In this document: positions 8,720 to 18,225 of the stretch, one piece after another
Layout: every line of letters begins with the position of its first letter
Numbering within the stretch: position 1 is the first letter of the stretch
NCBI RefSeq assembly: GCF_001456025.1
Contig: NZ_LMTZ01000088.1
Span: 62,001 to 126,000, forward strand
Length of the DNA: 64,000 nucleotides
From: Mastigocoleus testarum BC008
Lineage (GTDB): Bacteria > Cyanobacteriota > Cyanobacteriia > Cyanobacteriales > Nostocaceae
Direction of reading: 5' to 3'
The notes under the pieces: model-generated
What the model saw: only the letters and a program-made list of their open reading frames with translations
What the model was told of the DNA's origin: nothing
Database searches by the model: none
Program-made: the position numbers and the translations under genes

Positions 8720-9838
8720 ATGGGTAAAATATTAATTAATTTATCTGTTGTATTTTCCCAACCTACAGGTATTAGTAATTACGCGACGAATCTAGTTCCT
8801 TATTTACAATCTTTACAGCCTACCCTGCTGACGGCAAAAGATTATTCTTATCCCGATTTTAATTGCTATTCTATTCCTAATAATTTAACTCCTGCTCAAG
8901 GTACAAAAGGTCATTTGTCTCGCTTGTGGTGGACACAATTTCAGTTACCAAAAATTTGCCACAATCTCAAGTCACAGTTATTATTTTCTCCACTTCCAGA
9001 AGCACCACTTTACAATAGGTTTCCCCATGTAGTCACAGTTCATGATGTAATTCCTTTACGTTTTCCCAAACGCTTCTCGCCCCTAACCCCTTATCACCGT
9101 TACTACATTCCCGAAGTACTCAAACAAGCAAAGCATATTATTTGTAATTCTGTTGCTACTGCGAGGGATGTCACTGATTTTTTCTCCATTGAAGCGAATA
9201 AAGTCACTCCGATTCCCTTGGCTTATGATGCTAACCGTTTTAAATTTCCCCAAACTTCTCATCAACAGAATTCATCTTCACAGGATTCACCTCCAGCAAA
9301 TAATAGCCAATACTTTATCTACATTGGACGCCAGGATCCTCACAAAAATGTCCATCGTTTGATTAAAGCTTTTGCAGGATTAACTTATAAAAAAGATTAC
9401 CAATTATGGATAGCTGGTTCTACAGATAAGCGTTACACTCCCCACTTACAGCAGCTAGCGACAGAACTGGGTATTGGGGGACAGGTAAAGTTCTTCAACT
9501 ATGTGAGTGCAAAAGAATTACCACATATGATTAGTCAAGCTGTTGCTTTAGTATTTCCCAGTCTTTGGGAAGGTTTTGGCTTTCCCGTACTTGAAGCAAT
9601 GGCTTGTGGAACTCCGGTGATTACCTCAAATATCTCCTCGTTACCGGAGGTCGCTGGCGATGCAGCAATTTTAATCGATCCTTATAACCGCAATGAGATT
9701 ACAGCAGCTATGGAAACCTTAGCCAGCGATCGCCAGTTACGTTCTCACCTCTCCCAAAAGGGCTTAGAACAAGCCAGTAAGTTTACTTGGGATAAAACTG
9801 GAAAAGCAACAGCAGAGATTCTATCTCGGTTTATTTAA
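8720..9838 (+). CDS. Family 4 glycosyltransferase
   Basis: A 372-residue GT-B glycosyltransferase of the GT4 group. The N-terminal acceptor domain holds FSQPTGISNYATNL, and the C-terminal donor domain begins near residue 195 with FIYIGRQDPHKNVHRLIKAF. The signature EGFGFPVLEAMACGTPVITS carries the two glutamates of the E-x7-E nucleotide-sugar motif. The start has a good AGGAG ribosome binding site (8707-8711), 8 bp before the ATG. Lying after gmd, it plausibly transfers mannose or a deoxy-hexose from a GDP-sugar, but that is context only. Confidence 0.9.
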   Translation: MGKILINLSVVFSQPTGISNYATNLVPYLQSLQPTLLTAKDYSYPDFNCYSIPNNLTPAQGTKGHLSRLWWTQFQLPKICHNLKSQLLFSPLPEAPLYNRFPHVVTVHDVIPLRFPKRFSPLTPYHRYYIPEVLKQAKHIICNSVATARDVTDFFSIEANKVTPIPLAYDANRFKFPQTSHQQNSSSQDSPPANNSQYFIYIGRQDPHKNVHRLIKAFAGLTYKKDYQLWIAGSTDKRYTPHLQQLATELGIGGQVKFFNYVSAKELPHMISQAVALVFPSLWEGFGFPVLEAMACGTPVITSNISSLPEVAGDAAILIDPYNRNEITAAMETLASDRQLRSHLSQKGLEQASKFTWDKTGKATAEILSRFI

Positions 9839-9943
9839 TTGGGGATTGGGGATTGGGAGCAACATCAGAAAAATCTCCGAAAAATGCAGAATTCCCGAAA
9901 CCAACTACCTATTACCAAGCCGCCAGTCGCCATTCCCCATTCC

Positions 9944-11713
9944 CTAAGCATTCCCAACTGCACCAGAAAATACAGTTCCTCGCTGTACGTCCATGGTGAG
10001 AATTGCTCCATCTCTAATTGTTTTAGTAGCATTTTTTACGCCGACAATTACAGGTACTCCGAGACGCAAACCAATAATTGCTGCGTGAGAATTGAGACTT
10101 GCATCTTCAGTAATAATACCGCTAGCTTTACGAATTGCTTCAACAAAATCAGCGCTGGTAGATTCAGCGACTAAAATTTCTCCGGGGTTAAAGTTGCTAA
10201 CATCCATCCCAGTGCTTGCAACTCGAGCGCGACCACTTACAGAACCCTGTCCCAGTCCAATACCTTGACCAAGAACTGCTGTTACAACTTCCACTTTGAT
10301 TAAGTCAGTTGAGCCTGATACCCCTTGGAGGGTTCCAGCAGTCATCACCACTAAATCCCCCTCACAAGCGAGCTGGTTTTCTAAAGCTACGTTTATTGCT
10401 GCTTGGAATGTTTGACCAGTGGAAGGTAATTCCAACACTAATAGTGGTTTAACACCCCATACCAACTGTAGTCGGCGAGCGACATTAACGTGGGGTGTAA
10501 CGGCTAAAATTGGTGTTTTGGGGCGAAATTTAGAAACATTACGAGCGGTTGCCCCACTTTGGGTTAAAGTCATAATTGCAGCAGCACCCAATTGCTCGGA
10601 AATTTGACCTACAGCTTGTGATATGGCATTGGGAATTGAACGTCTAGAATCTCGAGCCTGGCTAGCGTTGACATTACTTACTTCTTCCTGCTCTATCCGT
10701 TCGGCAATTCGCGCCATAGTCGCCACGGCTTCAACAGGAAATTGACCGACAGCAGTTTCATTAGAAAGCATCACAGCATCGGTTCCATCCAGGATTGCAT
10801 TTGCTACATCTGAAACTTCTGCACGGGTAGGACGAGGATTACTTACCATGCTATCTAACATTTGGGTAGCAGTAATAATTGGTATCCCCAAACAGTTAGC
10901 TGTAGCAATTAAACGCTTTTGTAATACGGGAACGTCTTCTGCTGGTAATTCTACCCCTAGGTCACCCCTGGCAACCATTACACCGTCACATAAAGCCAAA
11001 ACCGCGTCCATTTGTTCGATCGCTTCATGCTTCTCAATTTTGGCGATTACTGGAACCTGTTTCCCTGTGGAAGAAATCAGTTCTTTGATTTCGATCATGT
11101 CCTGGGGATTGCGAACAAAAGAAAGTGCTACCCAATCCACACCTTGGTCGAGACCAAAAATTAAATCCTCACGATCTTTATCGGTCATTGCTTTAACCGA
11201 TAAATAAACCCCCGGGAAATTCACACCTTTGTTGTTAGAAAGTTTACCAGGCACCGTAACACTGCAGTGTAAGTCGCCTTTATCGCGGTTAATTTCCTCA
11301 ACCAACATTTCGACTTTACCGTCATCCAGCAGAATTTTGGAACCAGCAGGGACTTCTTCTGCTAGATATTCGTATGTCACACAGCTTATTTCCTGTGTGC
11401 CCACCACTGGACGATTTGTAAGGGTAAAGCGATCGCCTTTTTGTAAAACTATAGAACCATTTTCAAACTTGCCAAGGCGGATTTTGGGACCTTGTAAATC
11501 TTGGAGAATGGCAACTGGCTGATTTAGCTCAAATGCTGTTTGTCTAATTGTGCGAATATTACGCTGATGGTCGGCATGACTACCATGGGAAAAATTTAAT
11601 CGTAGTGTAGTTGCACCTGCTTCAATAATTGCCCGCAAAACTTCAGGACTACTTGTCGCAGGACCAATAGTGGCAACTATTTTTGTTCGACGTAGAGAAT
11701 CTTTCAATTGCAT
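9944..11713 (-). CDS. pyk: Pyruvate kinase with C-terminal phosphohistidine-like domain
   Basis: Last step of glycolysis: phosphoenolpyruvate plus ADP gives pyruvate plus ATP. The 589 residues are longer than the roughly 470 of E. coli PykF because an extra C-terminal domain of the PEP-utiliser mobile type follows, with the SHAAI motif and His543. This is common in cyanobacterial and Bacillus enzymes. The barrel shows RRTKIVATIGPA at the N terminus, the PVIAKIEKHEAI segment with the catalytic lysine, MVARGDLGVELP and ATQMLDSM. It is a single gene, convergent with the GT4 gene upstream in the window. Confidence 0.96.
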   Translation of the reverse strand: MQLKDSLRRTKIVATIGPATSSPEVLRAIIEAGATTLRLNFSHGSHADHQRNIRTIRQTAFELNQPVAILQDLQGPKIRLGKFENGSIVLQKGDRFTLTNRPVVGTQEISCVTYEYLAEEVPAGSKILLDDGKVEMLVEEINRDKGDLHCSVTVPGKLSNNKGVNFPGVYLSVKAMTDKDREDLIFGLDQGVDWVALSFVRNPQDMIEIKELISSTGKQVPVIAKIEKHEAIEQMDAVLALCDGVMVARGDLGVELPAEDVPVLQKRLIATANCLGIPIITATQMLDSMVSNPRPTRAEVSDVANAILDGTDAVMLSNETAVGQFPVEAVATMARIAERIEQEEVSNVNASQARDSRRSIPNAISQAVGQISEQLGAAAIMTLTQSGATARNVSKFRPKTPILAVTPHVNVARRLQLVWGVKPLLVLELPSTGQTFQAAINVALENQLACEGDLVVMTAGTLQGVSGSTDLIKVEVVTAVLGQGIGLGQGSVSGRARVASTGMDVSNFNPGEILVAESTSADFVEAIRKASGIITEDASLNSHAAIIGLRLGVPVIVGVKNATKTIRDGAILTMDVQRGTVFSGAVGNA

Positions 11714-12068
11714 AAAGACTGAATTTAGGAATCTATCTCGGGAATTATCGTAAATTAAAAGCTACTTCTTTTCAGTTGTTGGCGAATCAATCGTGGAATT
11801 TCACATAGAATTTCAGCAGATGTATGAGTGCTCCGAATTTACTCATAAATGCTGCTAATACGCCAAAAAGAGCCTTAAACTATAACGGAAATCATAGTTT
11901 CTTAAATACTTAAGCACTTCAAGCTTTTAGCTTTCTAATGTCGTCTGGGATCATACCTTTATTGGACACCTAATGTGTCAAGCTGGAAATAAATCTTGGT
12001 ACACAAAACTTTATTATGCGCCAGTCCGTGTCGTATACTCGCAATATTTGATGATTAAGGAGTTCGAA

Positions 12069-12962
12069 ATGTTGACCTCGGAGGCACACAAGCCGCTGAC
12101 AGCGCCGCCAAGGGAATTTTTAGCACCTCCGGGCGATCTAAACCCAACTGTTCTGATGTTTGTTGGGGCGGTGTTAATAGTAGCTTTATCTGTTTGTGGT
12201 TATTGGGTTTGGCAAATACCAAATTGGGTGTGCTTTTTGATGAATGTTGTTGCTTTGCATATTGCAGGCACCGTAATTCATGATGCATGTCACAAATCTG
12301 CTCATCGCAACCGGGCAATTAATGCAATATTAGGGCATAGTAGTGCTTTAATGCTTGCTTTTGCCTTTCCAGTATTTACCCGCGTTCACCTACAGCACCA
12401 CGCTCACGTTAACGACCCGGAAAAAGATCCCGACCATTACGTTTCTACTGGTGGTCCATTATGGCTAATTGCTGTGCGTTTTTTCTATCATGAAATTTTC
12501 TTCTTTAAACACAAACTGTGGCGCGACCGAGAACTTATGGAATGGTTTTTCAGTCGTTTGTTTGTCGTCACAATTGTTCTCGTTTCCATTCACTACCACT
12601 TTTTAAGTTATATCCTAGATTTCTGGTTTGTACCTTCTGGTGTTGTGGGATTAGCATTAGGGTTATTTTTCGATTATTTACCCCATCGTCCTTTCACGGA
12701 ACGCAATCGCTGGAAAAATGCTCGTGTTTATGCAAGTCCAATTCTCAACATCCTAATTTTGGGACAGAATTATCACTTAGTTCATCATTTATGGCCTTCC
12801 ATACCATGGTATAAATACCAACCTGCATACTACATGATGAAACCCCTACTTGATGAAAAAGGATCCCATCAATCTCTGGGATTACTACAGAAGAAAGACT
12901 TTTTTGGTTTTCTGTATGACATTTTCCTAGGTATCCGTTTCCACCATGCTCAGGAAAAGTAG
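12069..12962 (+). CDS. crtR: Beta-carotene hydroxylase
   Basis: Membrane di-iron hydroxylase that introduces 3-hydroxyl groups into beta-ionone rings (zeaxanthin, myxol-type carotenoids). Of the fatty-acid-desaturase-type histidine clusters, HDACH (71-75), HLQHHAH (107-113) and HLVHH (236-240) are present, with DYLPHRPF near 202 and several hydrophobic spans. I chose the ATG at 12069 (297 residues) because it has an AGGAG site 5-9 bp upstream and gives the usual CrtR length. An in-frame upstream ATG at 11973 would add 32 residues that do not look like the family. Confidence 0.93.
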   Translation: MLTSEAHKPLTAPPREFLAPPGDLNPTVLMFVGAVLIVALSVCGYWVWQIPNWVCFLMNVVALHIAGTVIHDACHKSAHRNRAINAILGHSSALMLAFAFPVFTRVHLQHHAHVNDPEKDPDHYVSTGGPLWLIAVRFFYHEIFFFKHKLWRDRELMEWFFSRLFVVTIVLVSIHYHFLSYILDFWFVPSGVVGLALGLFFDYLPHRPFTERNRWKNARVYASPILNILILGQNYHLVHHLWPSIPWYKYQPAYYMMKPLLDEKGSHQSLGLLQKKDFFGFLYDIFLGIRFHHAQEK

Positions 12963-13491
12963 CAGGTAGAAAATATTGGGGATTGGGTATTTTTCCATCC
13001 CCCATTATGGGTCTATTAAAGTTTGAATACTTCTGAAAACAAATTATCGAAAATTGAATAAAACTCACCTTTAGCTGAGGTGGTGATTCTAAATTACCTC
13101 AGCAATTAACAGTTAAATATAGCCAAAATTCACGATTTTTTTAAGAAATAAATTGTGTAGAGATGTTGTTTAGAACATCTCTACAACCTTAAAATAACTA
13201 TTGGTGCTTAATCAGCAAAATCCTATCCATCGCTTTATTTGAAGACACGGCAGATGAATTTCTAACACTTAAATTACGAGGAGATGATATTACCTATCGC
13301 TAGCTAGTCCTCAGAATCCTATAGGAAATAGATTGAGGAAGTGGGTTTCACCTATATGATAAAAACAAGGCGCGCTAATTCCTAATGTTGTAATTATTTA
13401 GCGTATATTGTTCGCACCTCGTTGTTGGGAAATATCTCCAACTTTTGTTGGGAATGCTGCAGGTTATTTTTTTGAGATCGCAATTTGTTTT
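12963..13491. other. Intergenic region with one strong hairpin
   Basis: These 529 bases lie between the convergent genes crtR and the minus-strand 95-residue gene. Besides the palindrome at 13156-13185, only a GGGGATT-type fragment near 12978 and AT-rich sequence are visible. No gene is supported. Confidence 0.6.
13156..13185. repeat. Perfect 12-bp stem palindrome (GTAGAGA type)
   Basis: TGTAGAGATGTT pairs perfectly with AACATCTCTACA around a six-base GTTTAG loop. A related imperfect palindrome (CAGAGGCGTTA with TAACGTCTCTG) lies at 46252-46277. Palindromes with a GTAGAGAcGTT core are, to my knowledge, dispersed in many copies in Nostocales genomes. No U-tract follows on either strand, so a dispersed repeat is likelier than a simple terminator. 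Confidence 0.75.
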
Positions 13492-13779
13492 TTAGATATT
13501 AGTCGAAAGGCTTAAAGCCTGAATTAGCTCTATTTCCTTGGAAAAGTTGAGCTTATCCAAAGATTCTGTAAAAAACACAAAACCTTTGTAAGCTGTTGCA
13601 TATTTGTAGATTTTTGTGAACAAACCTTCCGCAGTCATAATTACTAGCGGAGCCTCACTCTTAGAGAGAATGGTGATAAAATCTTCACACTTTACATGAA
13701 CACCTGTTCCTCGGTCAGTGAATATTTGTCCGCCAAATGCCGTGGGTTGAGCATTGTTGCCATCACCGTCAAGCTTCAT
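13492..13779 (-). CDS. Small conserved-looking hypothetical protein
   Basis: A 95-residue soluble protein that I do not recognise. It begins MKLDGDGNNAQPTAFGGQIF, and its middle (VHVKCEDFITILSKSEAPLV) and end (YATAYKGFVFFTES) alternate hydrophobic and polar residues like a small alpha/beta fold. There is no signal peptide or membrane span, and a single cysteine near residue 31. Codon use and composition look genuine. It stands alone, with 190 bp to aroH, and no function can be given. Confidence 0.6.
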   Translation of the reverse strand: MKLDGDGNNAQPTAFGGQIFTDRGTGVHVKCEDFITILSKSEAPLVIMTAEGLFTKIYKYATAYKGFVFFTESLDKLNFSKEIELIQALSLSTNI

Positions 13780-13971
13780 ATTTTCTTAAGTATTTTCACA
13801 TAGAACATAAGCTCATTCTACAATTGGGGTTATGTAGTTGAATGTTATGTCCGTAACCGCTATCTTCAGACGCAGGTTAAATTTTCCCCAACTGCAGTGT
13901 TTATAAAAAATTTATATTAGGTTTCCTTCGCAGAAAGTTTCTACTTTGAAAAAAAATCGTTTTTAGATTGA

Positions 13972-14352
13972 TTAATTAACAACAGCTTTGCTCCAGTCAG
14001 GACGCAAATTAGCAGCATCACGCAAGTAAATATGTTGAACGCTTGAAGGGTCGGACAAATAAGCATGAACTAAAAGTCGAATACAGTATTTCAAACTTTG
14101 GGGTACATACATCTGTTGAACGTCAAGCATGGGAACGCAATCCCAGTGGGGACGAGAACGGGCGATCGCTGCGGGAAAAGCTGCATCTAAATCGCGTGTT
14201 ACTGAGAAAGTAACGCTAACCATGTCAGCAGGGTGCAAATGATTACGTTTTTCTAACTCATCTAACAATTCTGTTATTGATTCTCGCATGGCTTCAACTG
14301 TGTTTTCAGAAACAGTTATTGCACCACGAATAGCCTGTATTCGCCACTCCAC
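13972..14352 (-). CDS. aroH: Chorismate mutase, AroH type
   Basis: Rearranges chorismate to prephenate on the way to phenylalanine and tyrosine. The 126-residue protein matches the monofunctional trimeric AroH family in length (B. subtilis AroH is 127). It opens with WRIQAIRGAITV, carrying the N-terminal active-site arginine, continues with LHPADMVSVTFSVTRDLDAAFPA, and ends with IRLLVHAYL and the IYLRDAANLRPD segment containing the active-site Tyr and Arg. The start lies next to a heptamer repeat array (14385-14449), which must sit in or near its promoter. Confidence 0.93.
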   Translation of the reverse strand: MEWRIQAIRGAITVSENTVEAMRESITELLDELEKRNHLHPADMVSVTFSVTRDLDAAFPAAIARSRPHWDCVPMLDVQQMYVPQSLKYCIRLLVHAYLSDPSSVQHIYLRDAANLRPDWSKAVVN

Positions 14353-14384
14353 AAAAAAAAATCCTCCAATTAATTTGCTTCTAA

Positions 14385-14449
14385 TTGTCAGTTGTCAGTT
14401 GTCAGTTATCAGTTATCAGTTATCATCAGTTATCATCAGTTATCAGTTA
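14385..14449. repeat. Heptamer repeat array (CAGTTAT/CAGTTGT)
   Basis: About eight units of a 7-bp repeat, CAGTTGT then CAGTTAT, with two units extended by ATC. It sits 30 bp upstream of aroH, and a further copy of the motif recurs near 14505 and 14585. The same heptamer, in the opposite orientation (AACTGAT), forms an array at 60212-60252. This matches the short tandemly repeated repetitive sequences known from heterocystous cyanobacteria. Confidence 0.85.
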
Positions 14450-14599
14450 ATGCGCTACCGTGCACGCTATAGCTGCGCTACCTACGGATCCGCTAACAGA
14501 TTTCAGTTATCAGTTATATGTTTATTGTCCACTGTATGGCTAGCGCCACGCTTAGCTAACACTGTTAAATGTTAACTGTTAACTGATAACTGTTCGCTA

Positions 14600-15421
14600 T
14601 CAAGGTCTGTATAACCACAACGGAAGACCACTGGTAGAAATTTCAAATTCTAACCAATCGATTCCAGTTCCAATTTTACTTTTTGCCTGACGATTTCCCG
14701 GTAAGATACGACTCAAAAGAGGCTTACGTTCCTCAAAAGTATAAACAGGTGTTTTTTCCGGGTCTAGATCTACTAATTCAGCAGCCCAACGACGAGCATC
14801 TTCTTCTGCTCCAAGTTTATCTACAATACCCAGTTCTAAAGCCTGCTGTCCAGTAAAAATCCGCCCATCGGCAAAAGTTTTAACTGTTTCTGGTTCTAAA
14901 TTACGTCCTTCAGCAACTGTTTGCACAAATTGTTGATAACTGGTGTCTATGAGTTCCTGCAAAATACCTTGTTCTGGTTCGGTCAGTTCTCGATCGAATG
15001 CCAAGATATCTTTGTAGGGACCAGATTTAATAACTTTGAAAGAAACGCCAACTTTGTCAAGCAATCTTTCTAGGTTATTACCACGCAAAATAACACCTAT
15101 ACTGCCTGTAATTGTTCCTGGGTTGGCCATGATATATTCTGCACCCATACCAATATAAACACCACCAGATGCAGAAATGTTGCCAAAAGAAGCAACTATT
15201 TTTAATTTATCGCGCAAACGCTTTAGGGCACTATAAATTTCCTGAGAATCTCCTACTGTACCTCCGGGGGAGTCAATCCGTAGTAATAAAGCCGGAAACT
15301 TTTTCTCTTCCACTGTTTTGAGTGCTTCTAACACTCTCTTGCGGGTAGCTCCGGCGATCGCACCGTTAATTTCAATTCTGGCAATTTGTTTACGAAACCT
15401 AGGCTTAAAAGGCCAAATCAT
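14600..15421 (-). CDS. sppA: Signal peptide peptidase SppA, short form
   Basis: Serine protease of family S49 that degrades cleaved signal peptides at the membrane. The 273 residues correspond to the single-domain form. The core shows RIDSPGGTVGDSQEIY (48-63), nucleophile Ser85 in NISASGGVYI, the GSIGVILRG strand, and the general-base Lys137 in SGPYKDILAFDRELTEPE. DGRIFTGQQALELGIVDKLG is the typical C-terminal helix region. There is no clear N-terminal membrane anchor, only a moderately hydrophobic MIWPF start. It is a single gene on the minus strand. Confidence 0.92.
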   Translation of the reverse strand: MIWPFKPRFRKQIARIEINGAIAGATRKRVLEALKTVEEKKFPALLLRIDSPGGTVGDSQEIYSALKRLRDKLKIVASFGNISASGGVYIGMGAEYIMANPGTITGSIGVILRGNNLERLLDKVGVSFKVIKSGPYKDILAFDRELTEPEQGILQELIDTSYQQFVQTVAEGRNLEPETVKTFADGRIFTGQQALELGIVDKLGAEEDARRWAAELVDLDPEKTPVYTFEERKPLLSRILPGNRQAKSKIGTGIDWLEFEISTSGLPLWLYRP

Positions 15422-16053
15422 GAGTAGTCAAAAAAAACACTATAAATTGAATGTTAAGCTTCAAATAGCAGTAAGCTGTAAATGAAAATAGAATTAAGGA
15501 TCGGGAAGGAAGAAGTCTGCAAATTTTTGCCGTACGGTGATGTTGTCACTTTATATTATTTATATTTATTACTTAAAGACTTCTTGTTTTTTTATGAATG
15601 AAATTATAGCTTATCTTGTAGTGAGTTACTTAGTTTTATTGTTAATTGATTCTTATTAACCCTCAAAACAGCATAATTCTATAGCTTTTGATTATAGCTT
15701 TCGACTATTTATGCTGTGATTTATTGACACATCTTTCCGACATATCATTTCTACAGACAAGATAATATCTTCATTTCCCTAATCAAGTTTAGTTCCACTT
15801 TCATCTGTGGCAAACAATCAATAGCACATTATTGGTGAAAATTTCTAGTTGAAAGTTGATTTTTGGATCCTTTACTCGGGTGTTTGAGTAATTAAAATTT
15901 CAAATTCCAATCGCAAAATTTTTAGGCTTTGATTGGAAAATATTTTTGACATCTTGGAAATATTTGAAATGTAAGTATATTACTCCTTTGCTAATTAGCT
16001 ACAGTCTCATGCTTGGTACATCACCATTTATAAGATGGTAATTTGAGAAATCT
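15422..16053. other. AT-rich intergenic region, nothing identified
   Basis: A 632-base gap between the sppA start and the end of a small membrane-protein gene. It should contain the sppA promoter. No coding frame, RNA gene, repeat array or convincing hairpin was seen. Confidence 0.5.
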
Positions 16054-16350
16054 TTAAGAGTTTAGACGTAGAATTTGACACCGGTAGAAAGCATAGGCAT
16101 CAAATAGCGCTCCCACAAAACAACAAGTTAAACAGATAACTAAAACACCTTGTAATGGTGTTCCGCTACCAAAAACCATGAGAAATTGGGAAATATCTTG
16201 GGCAATAACTTGTGTTAGCTCTTGTAAGCCAGGGAAATAACTGACTAAGATAATTACAGTCCAGAGGCTACCAACAAATAACATTGGTGCTACAAAGCTG
16301 AACACCATAGATAGTAGCAGCGAACGGATAAAGTTAGCAAAAATGTTCAT
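16054..16350 (-). CDS. Small hypothetical membrane protein
   Basis: A 98-residue protein with two or three hydrophobic spans (about residues 8-36 and 66-88). The ATG at 16350 has a GGAG about 11 bp upstream and begins MNIFANFIRSLLLSMV. An in-frame TTG at 16398 would add 16 residues but lacks a well-placed ribosome binding site. The family is not recognised. The end FDAYAFYRCQILRLNS is cytoplasm-like. It faces a 528-bp gap and the divergent MlaE-type permease. Confidence 0.55.
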   Translation of the reverse strand: MNIFANFIRSLLLSMVFSFVAPMLFVGSLWTVIILVSYFPGLQELTQVIAQDISQFLMVFGSGTPLQGVLVICLTCCFVGALFDAYAFYRCQILRLNS

Positions 16351-16878
16351 CACTATACAGGCTCCGTGAAGTTGCAAAAATAAGACCTGCTTTTTCAATA
16401 TCTACAATAAGGTAGATTCACCTCCATGGGGCGTTTTTTCAAAAATCTTAAGTTTTCATTAAAAAACAACAAAGTTCACATTTCGTTCAAATTGCCAATA
16501 TACAGGGCTATCTTTTGGATGTAAACCTTTACTTGCAAGCTTTTGCACAGTTTATGAGAGAATAGGGTAATATTGTTCATTCGAAATTGACTTTCTGAGA
16601 GAAAGTTTAAACTTAGTAACTTTTACCAGTGAAAGACTAAGAGAAGTTACAACTTTTCGGAACAGGGATTCGCTTGGATTGTCTTCCTAGTTAGAAAGTA
16701 AGGATGTTGAGATTGATTCAGAAAGATAAATACAGCAATTGCAATGTAACTGAGTAATCCCGAGCTACTGAAAAATCGTCACAAATACTCAAGTCTTAAT
16801 AATCTATCAACTCAATATATAAACTCATAACTCATATTTCGCTATGATTACGGCAGTTACTGAGTTAGCTTGTGAACG
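16351..16878. other. Divergent promoter region, no gene seen
   Basis: About 530 bases between divergent start codons. The sequence is AT-rich and contains CTTTCTGAGAGAAAG (16590-16604), a small palindrome. No coding frame or RNA gene could be supported. It should include promoters for the small membrane protein and for the MlaE-type permease. Confidence 0.45.
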
Positions 16879-17676
16879 TTGAGCCAGATAAAAACCAAAT
16901 CCAGTTTAGGAATGTGGAGTCAGCGACTGCTGTCATCAATTTTTTTGGGCGGACAAGTATTTGTTCATCTTTTGAAGGGCAAAATACACCGACGTAACAC
17001 TTTGGAACAAATGGCTGCGGTGGGACCAGATTCCCTATTTATCGCTTTGTTGACCGCTGTATTTGTCGGTGCTGTTTTTACTGTTCAGGTCGCACGGGAG
17101 TTTATCGCTTTTGGTGCGGGGAATATCGTCGGTGGAGTTTTATCAGTCGCATTGACGCGAGAACTTTCCCCCGTACTCACAGCAGTGATATTAGCCGGAA
17201 GAGTGGGTTCTGCATTTGCGGCGGAAATTGGGACTATGCGGGTAACCGAACAAATAGATGCTTTATTAATCCTCAAAACCGATCCAGTAGATTATCTGGT
17301 AATTCCCCGAGTTCTTGCTTGTTGCTTAATGTTACCTATTTTGACCCTGTTATCTTTAGTGACAGGAATGACTGGGGGATTGATTATAGCGACTAATCTT
17401 TATAATCTATCAGACACTTCATTTTTAGATTCAGCGCGTAATTTTCTTAGTTTTTGGGACATTATCAGCGCCATGGTGAAGGCATTTTGTTTTGGTACTT
17501 TTATTGCCGTTATTGGTTGCAATTGGGGCTTGACAACTACTGGTGGAGCGAAAGGTGTGGGAGAATCTACCACAACTGCAGTTGTAACTTCTTTGTTAGT
17601 TATTTTTATTAGTAACTTCTTCCTTACTTGGGTCATGTTCCAGGGTGCTGGAAGTGCATTATTACAGGGATTTTAG
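16879..17676 (+). CDS. MlaE-family ABC transporter permease
   Basis: Inner-membrane permease of the MlaE/YrbE (DUF140) group, which moves phospholipids or other lipids between inner and outer membrane together with an MlaF-type ATPase and an MCE-domain protein. It is 265 residues from a TTG start (an ATG at 16912 is an alternative), with five or so hydrophobic spans. The family signature EIGTMRVTEQIDAL is at 116-129, and ALTRELSPVLTAVILAGRVG precedes it. No ATPase or MCE gene adjoins it here, so the partners lie elsewhere, as is usual in cyanobacteria. Confidence 0.9.
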   Translation: MSQIKTKSSLGMWSQRLLSSIFLGGQVFVHLLKGKIHRRNTLEQMAAVGPDSLFIALLTAVFVGAVFTVQVAREFIAFGAGNIVGGVLSVALTRELSPVLTAVILAGRVGSAFAAEIGTMRVTEQIDALLILKTDPVDYLVIPRVLACCLMLPILTLLSLVTGMTGGLIIATNLYNLSDTSFLDSARNFLSFWDIISAMVKAFCFGTFIAVIGCNWGLTTTGGAKGVGESTTTAVVTSLLVIFISNFFLTWVMFQGAGSALLQGF

Positions 17677-18225
17677 TTTTATGACTGTAGATGGCTCATC
17701 AGGTTACGTCATAGTATTTTTTTTGAAGGAAATAGGGGTAAGGAAATAAGCTTGTCACCTTTCACCGCCAATTAAGGAAATAATCTTTGGTAAAGCAGAC
17801 TTGTCCATTTACTGGAATCAATTTACTGGAAGCATGCATCTTTTCCTTTGACGAAAATCTTCATCAAGCAAGAAAATAGGAAACAAAAATTTTCCAATTT
17901 CTAAAATATTGTCCCAAATTTTCCTGATTTCTGTTCTAAATTTCCTAAATGTTTATGGCTAATCCAATATTACCTATACAAATTATTTATGAGAAATGAT
18001 TTTTTGGGAAAAGTAAAACTCTGGGAAGAGAAACTATTGCTTAGCAAATAAATTATTCTTTTCCAACCAAGACAATCATCTACAAAAACTTCTCCTTTTC
18101 TTCCCACACTCCCCTTTCTCGTTCAATTAGGTAACTTTCTACTCGGATAGGAAGAGTATTTGGGGAGCTTGCTCTTAAATTCTAAAATAAGAGAAATGTT
18201 ACTTTAAGATTCAGGGTGGAAAACT
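17677..18225. other. Intergenic region, nothing identified
   Basis: A 549-base AT-rich gap between two plus-strand genes. I found no coding frame, tandem array or strong hairpin. It presumably carries the promoter of the DUF3119 gene. Confidence 0.45.

Noticed and set aside
10848..11207. 119-residue open frame opposite pyk
   Set aside because: Antisense shadow of a strongly conserved pyruvate kinase region.
11973..12068. Upstream ATG extending CrtR by 32 residues
   Set aside because: The added residues do not resemble CrtR, and the later ATG has a clear AGGAG site and gives the usual length.
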